DNA from: Treponema sp.
GTDB taxonomy: Bacteria; Spirochaetota; Spirochaetia; Treponematales; Breznakiellaceae
DNA length: 6,302 bases
Direction: 5' to 3'
Assembly (NCBI GenBank): GCA_031257715.1
Contig: JAIROE010000373.1
Span: 1-6,302, forward strand
Shown: piece by piece, positions 5,960 through 6,302 of the stretch
How the letters are laid out: each line of letters opens with the position of its first letter
Numbering within the stretch: the first letter of the stretch is position 1
Translations under genes and position numbers: made by a program
Notes under the pieces: generated by a model
Seen by the model: the letters and a program-made list of their open reading frames with translations, nothing else
The model's database searches: none
What the model was told of the DNA's origin: nothing

Positions 5960-6034
5960 TGTAAATTTGTTAAGACGTTAAGATATTATTATAAATCTGT
6001 ATGTTTGCGCTGTCAACAAGTTATGTGTAAATTT
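5960..6034 (-). promoter_or_regulatory. Candidate operator repeats around the importer promoter
   Basis: Two repeat sets surround the promoter. GTTAAG occurs twice in tandem with 2 bases between (5969-5974 and 5977-5982), covering the expected transcription start and the first bases of the message. The 9-mer TGTAAATTT occurs at 5960-5968 and 6026-6034, 66 bp apart, one copy on each side of the promoter. Both arrangements would suit a repressor, the second by looping. No regulator gene is present in the window, so these are sequence patterns only. Confidence 0.35.
5988..6016 (-). promoter_or_regulatory. Consensus sigma70-type promoter of the importer operon
   Basis: The minus strand carries TTGACA (6011-6016), a 17-base spacer and TATAAT (5988-5993), a perfect match to the housekeeping sigma consensus in both boxes and spacing. 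Transcription should start near 5981, giving a leader of roughly 38 bases with the ribosome binding site AAGGGG at 5951-5956. The position, 45 bases before the binding-protein ATG, assigns it to the importer genes and separates them from the upstream kinase. Confidence 0.9.
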
Positions 6035-6120
6035 CATTGCCTTTGGGGGGTTACATGGCCGCATTACGGGGACGGGAGACGGAACATTGTTTTGAACCAT
6101 ATTCCCAGGCGGTACCGGCT

Positions 6121-6302
6121 TTATGCGGGGAAACCGGAGAGGGCCTTAAAGACTTCCCCGGCGCCGGGAATGGCGCGCAGCGCACCCTTGCGGGAAACGG
6201 CGATGGAGGCCGCCCGGCAGGCCAGCGCCAGCGCTTCCTTCACGGAAAAACGCCGGACCCTCGCCGCAAGGAAATAGCCCGTGAAGGTATCGCCCGCACC
6301 GG
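6121..6302 (-). CDS. Ribokinase/PfkB-family carbohydrate kinase (partial, C-terminal 59 residues)
   Basis: Kinases of this family phosphorylate sugars or nucleosides with ATP in the cytoplasm. The visible part opens with GAGDTFTGYFLA, the second PfkB signature. Its anion-hole glycines and catalytic Asp (GAGD, residue 4 of the visible part) are intact. The following helix (SVKEALALACRAASIAVSRKGA, in two pieces 19-31 and 32-40) and IPGAGEV (44-50) match the normal C-terminus of ribokinases, ending eight residues later in TAA at 6121-6123. The N-terminal part, including the substrate lid, lies beyond the right edge, so the substrate is unknown. The gene is GC-rich, like recG. Codons for PGAGEVF are repeated exactly at 2302-2322. 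The importer downstream has its own promoter 177 bases away, so joint function with the kinase is possible but not shown. Confidence 0.9.
   Translation of the reverse strand, partial: GAGDTFTGYFLAARVRRFSVKEALALACRAASIAVSRKGALRAIPGAGEVFKALSGFPA
6148..6168. repeat. 21-bp exact direct repeat, right copy (inside kinase 3' end)
   Basis: This copy is identical and in the same orientation as 2302-2322. It covers exactly seven kinase codons (PGAGEVF). After it the kinase continues for eight codons, whereas the left copy meets a stop at once (TTT TGA). The two copies are 3,846 bp apart, start to start. Confidence 0.85.

Noticed and set aside
5693..6277. Plus-strand open frame of 194 codons running across the importer promoter and kinase tail
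   Set aside because: It covers the start of the binding protein, a perfect promoter and the kinase C-terminus on the other strand, with no domain of its own.
1..6302. CRISPR array, tRNA, rRNA, integrase or transposase genes
   Set aside because: No regularly spaced repeats, no tRNA-like cloverleaf and no recombinase motifs were seen on either strand.

Overview
All genes in this window lie on the minus strand, so read from right to left. The order of transcription is: the tail of a ribokinase/PfkB-family sugar kinase (runs off the right edge), a sugar-type extracellular solute-binding protein, two MalF/MalG-type permeases, a two-repeat YggT-family membrane protein, and the ATP-dependent helicase RecG (runs off the left edge before helicase motif V is complete). 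The organism is a bacterium. A solute-binding protein with a type I signal peptide and no lipobox points to a diderm with a periplasm. Overall resemblance and the Gly/Ser-rich start of the mature binding protein suggest a spirochete, perhaps a Treponema relative, but this is a tentative inference and nothing in the window proves it.

The layout has two parts. The outer genes (kinase tail, yggT, recG) are GC-rich. The middle block of about 3.8 kb (binding protein plus permeases, 2540-5943) is poorer in GC, most clearly in the permeases. It has its own fully consensus sigma70-type promoter (TTGACA-N17-TATAAT) and ends in a terminator-like nested hairpin. It encodes a CUT1-family sugar importer without an ATPase gene in the window, so the ATPase is probably supplied from elsewhere in the genome. 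The 336-bp gap between binding protein and first permease is packed with inverted repeats. One 139-bp segment of it is bounded by 10-bp inverted repeats like a small non-coding mobile or REP-like element.

The most unusual observation is that a 21-bp exact repeat flanks the importer block. One copy is seven codons (PGAGEVF) near the 3' end of the kinase gene. The other lies just upstream of yggT, in frame with a stop and preceded by weakly kinase-like residues. This looks like a duplicated kinase 3' end or the scar of an insertion of the importer between the kinase and yggT-recG.

The yggT-recG pair has a strong promoter whose -10 box lies six bases from the yggT ATG, predicting a leaderless transcript. 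I see no RNA genes, CRISPR array, transposase or integrase. The window is otherwise a fairly ordinary transporter and housekeeping region, and I do not see a clearly new biological system in it.
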